This document shows, in pieces, positions 54,887-64,000 of a DNA stretch of 64,000 nt (position 1 is its first letter; each line of letters starts with the position of its first letter). This DNA comes from Bretschneidera sinensis. Lineage: Eukaryota; Streptophyta; Magnoliopsida; Brassicales; Akaniaceae. Under the pieces are notes generated by a model. That model worked only from the letters and a program-made list of their open reading frames with translations, was not told where the DNA came from and searched no databases. The stretch spans positions 56,559,501 through 56,623,500 of the forward strand of contig CM043697.1 in assembly GCA_023935145.1 (NCBI GenBank), in the 5' to 3' direction. The translations under genes were made by a program, and so were the position numbers.

Positions 54887-55916
54887 TAGGGGCGAAATGG
54901 GGCAAAAAAGCCCAGAGGCGTGAAAGGTGGGGCGGAACTCTCGCGTTCGTTTTTCAGGTCTGGGTGAGTGTGAAAGTTGGGGTGAAACTCTCGTTGGGCA
55001 TTCGTTTTTCGGGTCTAGGCGTACACCCAGTGCTATTTTTTTTTTTTTGTTCCTGCACCTCAAAACGAGGTCGTTTTGAGTTAAATGAAATTAGCTCCAT
55101 TTAACCAAAACAACATCGTTTTAATAATAATCCCCTTAAGTCTTCTTCTCTGAGGCTCAAACCCATGACTTAAAGTGTCATAGAACTTAACCATTGAGCT
55201 AGCACTCTTGTTGTAACATTATTACACTTCATAAATATATAATACATATTATCTATCTTAATAATAATTACAAACTATTTAATTAATCACTTACAAATTA
55301 CAACAATATAGAAATATAAGTTATACTTCATATAATTTATATATAAATATATATTAATATTTATAAAATTATAATTATCACACTATAGAGAGTTAGTAAA
55401 GTACTAAACTTTGATAAAAATTAATTAAAATTAAAATTATTTTATTATTCTAATTAATTAATTAATATTGTTTAATTAAAATTTTGAAACACCCCAAAAG
55501 ATTTAAAATACTTACCCGGATTTTCAGCTCTTCAGGTCAGAATTTTAAATTTTCAACATTTTGATTGGACGTTATTACAAATACAGCCACTATGTTGGAG
55601 GACCATAGTGTAAATTGATGGATACATATGCAACAAACGATAGTGCACGTCTAATATCAGATGTGATTAAAATTTTCATCAACTTTTTTGATATTTATGT
55701 AAAAATATTTTGATAAATATTCATTCATAGGTCTTAAGTTAGTAAAGTTTATTGATAATTAATTAATTTATATTATTTCAAATTTTTAGTATTTTTATAA
55801 TTTAATTAATATTATTTTATTCAAAACGCTCAAATGTTTCAAAAGACTTATGCCACAACGCCTCGCCTCATTAAGGCAAAACGCATCGCCCAACGCCCTC
55901 GCCTCCGAAAACACTG
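54887..55916. mobile_element. hAT-like non-autonomous DNA element
   Basis: About 1.03 kb sits between two copies of GTTGATA (54880-54886 and 55917-55923); removing it restores the phrase GTTGATACTACACC shared with copy 1 near 36163. The right end read inward is CAGTGTTTTCGGAGGCGAGG. The left end (TAGGGGCGAAATGGGGC) is only loosely related. GAGGCG/CGCCTC words near both ends fit known plant hAT-like repeats. No transposase. A tRNA-like segment lies at 55147-55205 on the minus strand. Confidence 0.65.
55147..55205 (-). other. tRNA-like segment (A and B box-like words)
   Basis: On the minus strand, TAGCTCAATGG (A box-like) is followed about 30 bases on by GGTTTGAGCC (B box-like). It resembles a decayed tRNA or SINE head. 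There is no cloverleaf I could close, so it is not called a tRNA gene. Confidence 0.35.
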
Positions 55917-57009
55917 GTTGATACTACACCACTTCAGAACTTGAGGTCAAGTTTTTTGAGAGTGGGGGAGAATGATGCAAAATGGAAAAAACTATATGTA
56001 TTATTTTAAGATTTGTTGGTTTTTTCTTGTAAATATACTTTTATTAGGAGTAAATAGTAGTATAGTAGGAATTTAGTTTAGAAAATTATAGATTTTATTA
56101 GTATTTATATTATTAGGGTTTCAAGGTTTCCTATTATGTTCAGGATTGGTGCCTATATAAGCACCTATAGTATGTTGAAACTATTTAGACATTGATTATT
56201 AAATAAAGTTGATCTTTATCTCATTATATCTCTTATCCAAAAAATTTCACCTTTGCCCCTTATTTACTTTGATTTTTTTCTTCTCTTTGTTATTTTTCTT
56301 CCCTCTCTCTATTATTCTTCTCCTTGATCCTCTTATTTCTCTCTTGGTTACCTACATCATTTCAGTTTTACTTACTATCTCTTGGGAATCAATTTTTATT
56401 TATTTATTTTGTACTCATTAATGCCTTATGTGTATCAGCCTTTCGCAAAGCAATATGAAAAGTGAACTTTTTTTTATGTGTGTGTGTCTCACTCTTGTTT
56501 GTTTTTGTGGACAGGTAGGTAGTGCAGCTGCTTATTTGCAGACGGGCAAATTTTCAGCTAGGCGTTATTTTGTCCTCTTTGATTCTTTCTTCTGTTCTTA
56601 TTATCACTTGGCTAAATTTAAGGTGTGTTCTGTAACTGCATCAATAGATTAAATTAATTATGGCTCTATTCCATGCAAGGATTGGATCTTATATGACGCA
56701 ATTACTTGAATGAATAGTGAAAAATAGCACTTTATTTTCTTATGCAAGTTCTGTTACAAATTGAATACTCCTGCAGACAGGCCCTAGAAAAATTTCAGGT
56801 CCGTGTTGCTCTAGGGTACAATTTAGATTATGAAAATGTAATGCACATGTAGATATGGATTAGTGAAAGTTTGTGTGGAAACAATCCAGGATCCATTATT
56901 ATTTGTTTCTGTTTAACAATGTTTTTTGGGTCTGCTGTCACTCAGCACGTCTACTTTAGGTTTCAGTGGTGGCAACTGGTAAAGATCCTGTCGTCATTTT
57001 AGAAAATGA

Positions 57010-57212
57010 CGTTAGCGTACATAAGCTCGGTTTTTTCCTCTTCCTCTATCCCTATCCCATAGGTACAACACTTGAATCAACAGAGAACCTTTTCTTCTGT
57101 ATCTATATGAATCGATATTATTACATTCCAATTCCTTACCGATACCCCTCGAGGAAAATCCCAAATTGGATCCCAAAATGATGGGTTAGTGTGAGCTTAT
57201 CCATGCGGTTAT
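57010..57212. other. Plastid-like DNA (NUPT), left part
   Basis: From CATAAGCTCGG through CCCTATCCCATAGGTACA, GAATCGATATTATTACATTCC and GTGAGCTTATCCATGCGGTTAT, the text reads like chloroplast spacer DNA that I recall from the inverted repeat near ndhB/rps7. It continues after the copia element at 62135. Locus placement is from memory and needs a search. The left limit is approximate. Confidence 0.6.
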
Positions 57213-57657
57213 TGTTAGAGTTGGTGCATACTTCACGGGACCAGATCTGTAGAACCCCGGACAAACACGGGGTCCCGCTCCTCGGAGAGTGGGCACAGGT
57301 TAGGGGGTAGCACCCCCGAATATTTCAGGCCATGTACATGAGTTGGGCCTGGTTTTTTGCTTGGTGGTTTAGACTTGGGCCCACGAAGAGCTGTAGTTCT
57401 ACAGCTGAACGAAAACCTAATTAGATCTTAATTAGGACGTCTTAAGTTACATATAAATACTTGTACTGAGCATACATTATAACAGAGAGATTTGTGAGGT
57501 TGATAATAAGAAACTTCTGGCAGGACGTAGCCCTATTCTTGGGTGAACTTGGGTAAATCTTGTTTTCTTTTCTTTCTGTTTATAATTCGTGTGATTAACA
57601 AGTCTCAAATCGTTTAATTGGTTTCAGAGCCTTGTGTTCGAGGATTAACGATCAGAG

Positions 57658-58557
57658 ATGTCGATTGGATCACAGATTGAAATCGAGAAGTTCGGAAAGA
57701 AGAGCTTCAAGTTATGGAAGCTGAAGATGGAGGATCTACTTGTGGATATGGATCTGTGGACGGTGATAGTCGATGAGATACCGAAGAGTACGACGTCCAC
57801 GATAGAGGCGTTGTCGGTGGTGGTTTCAACATCATCTTCAGTGACCATCAGGGAGTGGGAGAAGCTCGATTGGAAGGCACGAAGTCTAATTCGGTAATGC
57901 CTGACCGATTCTGTCCTGATAAACGTTTCTGGAGAAAAGACTGCGAAAGATCTCTGGAAGAAGCTAGAAAGTCTTTATCAGAGTAAATCTCTAATAAACA
58001 AACTATTTCTGGGGAAGAAGTTATACAACATTCAGATGGCTGTGGGCGATTCTTTCTCTATTAATTTAAATGAGTTCAACACTTTGATAGATCAGTTATT
58101 ATCTATTAGTATTGATGTGGCGGATAACGATAAGGCTATTACGTTGCTCTGTTCATTGCCTAATTCGTGGGATAACTTGATAGTTGCGATTGGTAGTGGT
58201 ACGACTGATCTGTCTTTTGAGAATGTCGTGGTAGTCCTATTATCTGAGGAGATGAGGCGGCAGGGTACAAAAAACTCATCAAAGTTGGCCTTATCTGTGA
58301 GACGGCGAATCCATGATAAAGACTATAAGTGGTATGGTGATAAACCCAAGTTCAGGGGAAGATCAAAAAGTAGGGATAAATCTGGGTTGAAGTGTAGGAA
58401 GCCTAGGCATCTAAAGAAAGAGTGCAAAAGTAAGAGTATAAACCCTGAAAAGCGAATAGACGAGATATCAGCTTCAGGCAACAGGAACCAGTATGATGAT
58501 GATGCCGGTGACTTAAATATGGCATCTTGTTTGGCTCAATCAGATCAGAGTGTTTGA
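57658..58557 (+). pseudogene. Copia gag
   Basis: It starts MSIGSQIEIEKFGKKSFKLW, typical of copia gag, with the UBN2-like core at 57900-58250 (LWKKLESLYQSKSLINKLFL, then LNEFNTLIDQLLSI, LLCSLPNSWDNLIVAI). The stop at 57895 interrupts the first helix region. The zinc knuckle is damaged: GLKCRKPRHLKKEC (58387-58426) lacks the first Cys and has Arg for the conserved Gly. It would form the particle and bind RNA. Confidence 0.9.
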
Positions 58558-59640
58558 ATAATTAACACAGTAGCATCCTTTCACATGACACCTCACAGGA
58601 ACTGGTTTTGTGAGTATAAAACATTTGATGGGGGAAACATTTTATTGGGAGATAACTCTTCGGTGAAAATTATTGGTCGTGGGAAGGAAAAGTTGAGGAT
58701 GAATGATGGGACAATTAGAACACTTTAGGCGTGATACATATTCCGGGTCTCAGTAGGAACCTAATATCAGTCAGCGAGATGACCGATGGGGGAGTAAATT
58801 TTAGTTGTGACAAAAATTCGTGCAAGATGACTTATAGATTGTTAGTAATTGCACGAGGTGTTCAGTATGGTACGTTGTACAAGCTGCTGGAAAATATAGT
58901 ACAAAGTCAGTGCAGTGAAGGTTTTATCTCTGAGAAGTCGACTGATGATGAGGCGACGTCCTCTATGTTGTGGCATCAGAGACTTGGGCATATCAGTGAA
59001 AATGGACTATCTAATTTATCATCAAAGCAGATGGTGAAGGGAGTCCTATACTGCTCTATGGGATTCTATTTCTGTGAGCATTGTCTACATGGCAAGCAGA
59101 ACCGTGTGAGTTTTAAGTCCGCTGGCACGAGGACAAAGGGTATTCTGGATTTTATACATAGTGACGTGTTTGGGCCAATTCTGGTCCAATCTCTTGGAAA
59201 ATCAAGGTACTATGTCTTTTTCATTGATGATTTTTCAAGATATGCATGGATTTATTTCATTAAGAGTAAAGCTGAAGCATTTGATAAGTTCCGTGAGTTT
59301 AAAGCATTGGTAGAAAATCAGATTGAAAGAAAGATAAAGGTACTGAGAACAGATAATTGAGGGGAATTTTGCTCAGATAAGTTTGAGCAATTATGTGTGG
59401 TAAACAATATTACAAGACATAAAACAACTCCATATACACCTCAACAGAATGGGGTGGTCAAGAGACTCAATCGGTCACTCATTGGGAAATCGATGAGTAT
59501 GTTGAGTTGTGCAGGCTTGGAGCCGGAGTTCTGGGCAGAGGTTGTAGCTACGACATGTTATCTGAAGAACATATCACCTACATCAGCTTTACAAGATTAG
59601 ACACCGTTTGAGGCATTATTCAGGAAGAAGCAGAGTTTGG
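58558..59640 (+). pseudogene. Copia protease and integrase
   Basis: The protease region (58565-58735: ASFHMTPHRNWFCEYKTF, GDNSSVKIIGRG) has lost its D-S/T-G motif to the stop-ridden stretch before it. The pre-integrase zinc motif is at 58965-59110 (LWHQRLGHISENGL...CEHCLHGKQ). The integrase core spans 59120-59640: first Asp in DFIHSDVFGP, second in KVLRTDN, then a TGA, third Glu region PYTPQQNGVVKRLNRSL (59430-59480), where the usual AERLNR Glu is replaced by Lys. Stops at 59358 and 59598. Confidence 0.9.
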
Positions 59641-61740
59641 CTCATGTTAGGGTGTTTGGGTGTGATGCTTATATGCATGTGCCAAAAGAAAAGAGGAACA
59701 AACTTGATAGCAAATCAGTGAAGTGCATCTTAATTGGTTATAAGGATGGGGTCAAGGGGTACAAGTTATGGAATCTAGAAAACAATAGTACAGTTTACAG
59801 CAGAGATGTTGTGTTCAGGGAAACACAAAAGGATGTGGCGGCTGTCCAAGATGTACCGGAACAGCCAAAATATGTTCAGATTGATCTTAGCCCGAGAGAT
59901 AAAGAGTGGGAGACTACCCCACTGACTGCACCAGATACTTCAGATATAGAGTCAGTTGGGTCTGAGCAAGATATTCATGTTTTTGATGTAGAGGATGAGG
60001 ATGAGGATGCTGGCTCGGAGGTAGAGACCACGCCTATCATAAGAAGATCCACACGGGTTAAGAAACCACCCATCAGGTATTCCCCTAGTGCTTGTAGTGC
60101 ATTATATGCTTTAAATATTATTGGTGATGATCCTAACACAGTGAAAGAGGCAAAGACCTCGGAGGATGCAAATCTATGGGAGGATACTATAAAAGAGGAG
60201 ATGTAGGCACTGGACAAGAATGAAACATGGAGCCTTGTGAAATTGCCTAAAAATAGGAAAGTAATTGGGCGTAAATGGATTTTCAAGAAGAAAACAAATG
60301 CAGATGGAATAGTAGAAAAGTATAAGGCATGTTTGGTTACAAAGGGGTACTCGCAAATAGAGGGAATTGACTATGGTGAGATGTTTTCTCCGGTAGCAAA
60401 GTTGACATCTATTAGATGTGTCTTATCCATGGCAGCTGCTTATGATCTAGAGGTTAAGCAACTGGATGTGAAGACAATTTTCCTTTATAGGCACTTAGAG
60501 GAGGAAATTTACATGAAACAGCCCGAAGGTTTTGTGAGCAAAGGCAAGGAAGAGCTGGTTTGTAAATTGAAAAAGTCTCTGTATAGACTAAAGCAGTCAC
60601 AACGGATATGGTATCATAAGTTTGATACATATGCCATTCATCTTGGGTTCACTCGCAGCTATGCTAATCACTGCGTCTACGTGAAAAGGTTAGGGGTTGA
60701 TTTTGTCATTTTAACCTTGTATGTGGATGATATGCTGTTGATTGGAAATAACAGGAAGATAATTAGCACTATGAATGCATTGTTGGCAAGGCAGTTTGAC
60801 ATGAAAAACCTAGGGCCATCAAACTTTATCTTGGGCATGCAGATAAAGAGGGATCGTGAAAATCGAAAACTATGGCTAAGTTAGAAGAAGTATATTGAAG
60901 AAGTGTTGAAGAAATTCAACATGTCTGACAGCAAGCCGGTAGGGACTCCCATGCTTTTGGGAACCAAGTTATCTACGGAACAATGTCCGAAGACGGAGAA
61001 AGAAGCTGAAGATATGGCACATGTACCTTAAGCTAGTGCGTTTGGAAGCTTGATGTACGCCATGTTATGTACGAGACCAGATATTGCCTAAGCAGTGGGA
61101 GTATTGAGTAGATATATGTCTAATCCTGGGAAAGAGCATTGGACTTCAATCAAGAGAGTTCTTACATATCTTCGTGGCGCGTCAGAGTTTGCATTATGTT
61201 ATGGAGGTATAGGAGGTAAGAAGAATCTTGATATTGTAGGATCAGTTGATACTGACTGGGGAGGAGACATTGATAGCAGGAGGTCTACAAGTAGGTATGT
61301 ATTCAATCTATTTGGTAGGATAGTGAGTTGGATGAGCAAAAGGCAAAGTATTGTTACCCTTTTATCTACAGAAGCAGAGTATATGACAATAACTCATGCT
61401 GGAAAGGAAGTGGTTTGGCTTCAAAGGTTGTGTGTTGAGCTTGGGTTTAAACAAGAAACAGTGAAGGTGAAATGTGACAATCAAGGTGTTATCTTCTTAG
61501 CAAAGAATCATGCATTTCATTCACGGACAAAGCACATTGATATCCAATATCACTTCATCAGGGAAGAGATTGAAGAAAATGTTATAATCTTGGAGAAAGT
61601 CAATACAACAGTGAACAACTCAGATTTCTTGACTAAAGCAGTTAGTCTAGCAAAGTTTAAGTGGTGTGCTACTGAGATAGGCTTGAAGAAACAGAGTCCT
61701 AGGAAGTTTTCCATGTGTGTGAAGTATTTACCAAGTGGGA
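59637..61740 (+). pseudogene. Copia integrase tail, RT and RNase H
   Basis: The tail is 59637-60206 (AHVRVFGCDAYMHVPKEKRN, then VKCILIGYKDGVKGYKLW, RRSTRVKKPPIRYSP). RT runs from 60207 (NETWSLVKLPKNRKVIGRKW) through LDVKTIFLYRHLEEEIYMKQ, LYRLKQSQRIWYHKF and the intact catalytic motif LYVDDMLLIG (60718-60747), to LGPSNFILGMQI. RNase H is at 61095-61660 (SVDTDWGGDIDSRRSTS, LLSTEAEYMTI, CDNQGVIFLAKN, RTKHIDIQYHFIRE). Stops at 60206, 60882, 61029 and 61089 inactivate it, yet all known motifs apart from those codons are recognisable. Confidence 0.95.
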
Positions 61741-62134
61741 GATTGTTAGAGTTGGTGCATACTTCACGGGACCAGATCTGTAGAACCCCGGACGAACACG
61801 GGGGTCCTGCTTCCAGGAGGCAACACCCTCGAAACTTTTAGGCCATGTATATGAGTTGGGCCTAGTTTTTTGCTTGGCGGTTTAGGCTTGGGCCCATAAA
61901 AAGCCGTAGTTCTGCAGCAGAACGTAAACCTAATTAGACTCTAATTAGGATGTCTTAAGTTGCATATAAATACTCTTTATATACTGAGCATACATTGTAA
62001 CAAAGAGATTTATGAGGTTGATAATAAGAAACTTCTGGCAAGATGTAGCCTTATTCTTGGGTAAACTTGGGTAAATCTTGTTTTCTTTTCTTTCTGTTTA
62101 TAATTCGTGTGATTGACAGGTCTCGAATCGTTCA

Positions 62135-62346
62135 GTTATGCACTCTTCGAATAGGAATCCATTTTTTGAAAGATCTAGGCTTTTGTGCTTTGATTGGTCT
62201 CTGAGATCCTTTCGACGACCTATATTGTTCTGAAAGGATATCTATATGATCCGATAGATTGCATAAAGCCCGCAGTAGCAACGGAACCAGAGAAAGTATG
62301 CATAAGTATACATAATATTAGTACTAGATTAGTATTAGTTAGTGAT
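62135..62346. other. Plastid-like DNA (NUPT), right part
   Basis: Continues from 57212 after one GTTAT: GCACTCTTCGAATAGGAATCC, GAGATCCTTTCGACGACCTAT, GATTGCATAAAGCCCGC, and ends near TAGTATTAGTTAGTGATCTCGG. It carries several transitions against the plastid sequence I remember, as expected for an old nuclear copy. Confidence 0.6.
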
Positions 62347-64000
62347 CTCGGGCGAAGTTAGGAATTTCTTCTAGGTAAGGCCAAAAATTAATCAAATAAT
62401 ATTTGTATTTTCGTTCAAATTATAACTCATTTTAAGAAATTATTAAATATCAGATACACAATATAAGTTTTCATCACCTATGAAAGAGGGTCACAACAAT
62501 TCTTCTTTTTTTCCACTTGAATTCTTTTTTTCTCTCTCTAGCGAAAACCAGACAAATTCTTTTATTTATCTCACGAAAATCAAAATTAATAATCGCTTGA
62601 ATTCCTCTTTTTTTTTTTTTTTCTGTGAATACAAAAGACTTCGCAATAATTAAAAACTTGGAGAAGTAGAGATGTGAATGAAAATTTATTATAATTTGAG
62701 AGAAAATTTTGCAAAACACTTGCAAATACTTTTTTCAAAATCATTAATATGTATTTTCATACATAGGAAAAAAAATTAGATACAAGATTGACACCATCAT
62801 AACAAAAAAAAAATTATTTTTAACAAATTGATATTAAAGCTCAATCATTATGTCAGCAAGTTTATTACGTTATCAAAGTCAAGTTCCCAAAAATAAGTTG
62901 TTAAATATTCACAACTACCACCAAGCGGTCCCGTTACCACCATTTCTTTCAAATAATGAAAAATTTAAATGGAGCAAATTTTTTAAGAAAGATAAATCTT
63001 GAAGAAGGAGAAACGAACTGAAAAAAAAGGAAACAGAGAGAAAAATTTATAATTTATTTAGGTTCATCTTGAAATTTGAAAGAGAATAAAATTTATATAT
63101 TTGTTTATTAAAATTTTTTATCTTTATTTATTTAAAATTGGATTTTTGCGGAGTCTTAGTATTTTTTTATTTTAAAAAAATCTCAAAACATTTTGAGATT
63201 TGAGTGGGATAAGTTTCTCCACTCGTTCTTATATACATTTATAATTCTAATAGGCTCAAACAACTTTATTTACTTGAGATTTGAGTGGGATAAGTTTCTC
63301 CACTCGTTCTTATATACATTTATAATTTTAATAGGCTCAAACTACTATATTTACCACAAGTATTGAACTTACGGGCTATAATATGAATACACTAAACAAA
63401 GTTTTAACCCAATTAAATAAAACATTGAACCAAAAGTTTAATTATAGAACTAGTCTTCTTGAGTCGTGCCCTTACTTTCCTTTCATTTTTATCTCCTATT
63501 AAAAAAAAAATCATTACACATAGTTTTCTTTCCACTTATTTTTATCTCATACTAAACACACCATTAATTATATTATTATTAAATTAGTTAATGACTTCAA
63601 CTTGAAATGTAATTTCAATTTGTTACTATATCTAACATTTTTATCTCTCGACAACAAGATATAAATTAAAACAATTCATAGATCACATATGCTTCTAATT
63701 TAAAATTGAACCAAAATATAATAGATTACTTGAAATATTGTAAAAAGGGGTTAGGGTTACATCTATTATATTTATTTTATTTTATAGTAAATTATGCAAA
63801 AATTTAAAATAAATAAAATTCACGATCGCAATGCTTATAATCCGCGGCATCCATAACCACGATAACGCTATGAAATCGCGTTTTGCGACCCCAACTGCAG
63901 TTTAGAACTTACCTTCAGGAAAACTACATTGAAATGAAAAAAATAGGAAAAAAGAAAATAAAATTGGGTTTTAGATCTTGAAATTTCACTAGTGGATTCA
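62347..64000. other. AT-rich intergenic DNA
   Basis: No gene recognised on either strand. It holds a tandem duplication (63195-63356) and a short GC-richer patch at 63825-63900 (CACGATCGCAATGC, CCGCGGCATCC) that resembles a decayed repeat end. Confidence 0.6.
63195..63356. repeat. 81-bp tandem duplication
   Basis: GAGATTTGAGTGGGATAAGT...CATTTATAATT(C/T)TAATAGGCTCAAAC starts at 63195 and again at 63276. The two copies differ at only a few bases. Confidence 0.95.

Larger units (their letters stand above)
53509..56359 (+). mobile_element. Non-autonomous LTR element with PTB3-like domain (copy 2), in ABC4 intron
   Basis: LTRs at 53509-53916 and 55973-56359 align through their length (TGATGCA(G/A)AATGG..., TTTCCTATTATGTT(T/C)AGGATTGG, CCTATATAAGCACC) and end TCA. 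Flanking 5-mers are CTTCA and TTTCA (one mismatch). The primer-site region, TTCAAGTGGTATCGAAGC, follows the 5' LTR. A polypurine tract, GAGAGTGGGGGAGAA, precedes the 3' LTR. The interior has a PTB3-like piece and a coiled-coil piece but no pol. A hAT-like element interrupts it. Confidence 0.85.
51739..56622 (+). pseudogene. ABC4/MenA-like prenyltransferase, 5' fragment, broken
   Basis: Remains of a nuclear gene for the plastid 1,4-dihydroxy-2-naphthoate phytyltransferase that makes phylloquinone. Candidate exon 1 (51739-51838) starts MWIPMAAGFCNINVGSG and ends at a GC-type donor (AG|GCAAGT). A short exon near 52439-52475 encodes LRQTVRRVYQ. Exon 3 (about 52859-53088) ends SKATLIWRAIKFPIYSVALF-PLT at a clean GTGAGT donor. 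After an inserted LTR element, exon 4 (56515-56622) reads VGSAAAYLQTGKFSARRYFV and then, one base out of frame, ILSSVLIITWLNL, the start of the UbiA membrane domain. The frameshift (about 56580), a stop before the exon 3 core (TAG near 52956) and absence of all later exons show it is a pseudogene. The family match is strong for exons 3 and 4 and weaker for exons 1 and 2. Confidence 0.8.
57213..62134 (+). mobile_element. Ty1/copia element, complete but decayed
   Basis: LTRs at 57213-57616 and 61744-62134 start TGTTAGAGTTGGTGCAT. The 3' copy ends CGTTCA; the 5' copy ends CGTTTA, a decayed CA. A perfect 5-bp duplication GTTAT flanks it (57208-57212 and 62135-62139). The primer site TTGGTTTCAGAGCC follows the 5' LTR, and the polypurine tract CCAAGTGGGAGAT precedes the 3' LTR. 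The single gag-pol reading runs 57658-61740 with about nine stops. The two LTRs differ at many positions, so the insertion is old. TNT1/Tork-like by overall layout (inference). Confidence 0.95.

Noticed and set aside
55147..55205. A tRNA gene on the minus strand
   Set aside because: Only box-like words are present; acceptor and anticodon stems could not be formed.

Overview
This window looks like nuclear DNA from a flowering plant, probably a eudicot. It is AT-rich and packed with nested Ty3/gypsy and Ty1/copia retrotransposons. It holds intron-bearing fragments of two plant genes (a nuclear poly(A)-binding protein and the plastid phylloquinone enzyme ABC4/MenA) and a short piece that reads like plastid DNA. 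I found no intact host gene, and no species can be named from sequence alone.

Layout. 1-1793: reverse-strand copia remnant. 1794 to about 31640: a four-level nest of related chromovirus-type gypsy elements (here TK1-TK4; Tekay/Del-like is my inference). TK1 is the outer element. A foreign solo LTR sits in its reverse transcriptase (5398-6705, TSD TTGAC). TK2 sits at its RNase H/integrase junction (7450-29363). TK3 sits in the 3' LTR of TK2 (14561-28565, TSD CAGCT). TK4 sits in the 5' LTR of TK3 (14791 to about 21505) and has lost its own 3' LTR. About 31690-34920: a truncated gypsy element with an in-frame internal deletion. About 34950-36726: a degenerate LTR element carrying a PTB3-like RNA-binding fragment. 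36741-37087: a 5'-truncated LINE with clear target duplications. 40371-41420 (minus): the first three exons of a PABN-like gene. 42304-48528: a complete but non-coding LTR element (TSD AGATA) whose interior holds four tandem arrays with repeat units of 53, about 95-140, 90 and 49 bp, all built on a GTCCGAGC word. 48534-51400: AT-rich DNA, including one arm of a long inverted repeat. 51739-56622: an ABC4/MenA pseudogene whose intron holds a second PTB3-type LTR element (53509-56359), itself split by a hAT-like element. About 57010-57212 and 62135-62346: plastid-like DNA split by a copia element (57213-62134, TSD GTTAT). 62347-64000: AT-rich intergenic DNA.

How the parts relate. The TK elements are old and full of stops, and several lack key catalytic residues. 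TK3 and TK4 share one integrase deletion and TK2 and TK3 share a deletion in the RT active site, so defective copies were probably mobilised in trans and recombined. The two host-gene fragments are divergently arranged (starts at 41420 minus and 51739 plus) and are separated by about 10 kb, over 6 kb of which is the repeat-bearing LTR element. The most unusual features are the four-array element, the two retroelements with PTB3-like domains, and the structurally but not sequence-conserved hairpins in the TK LTRs.
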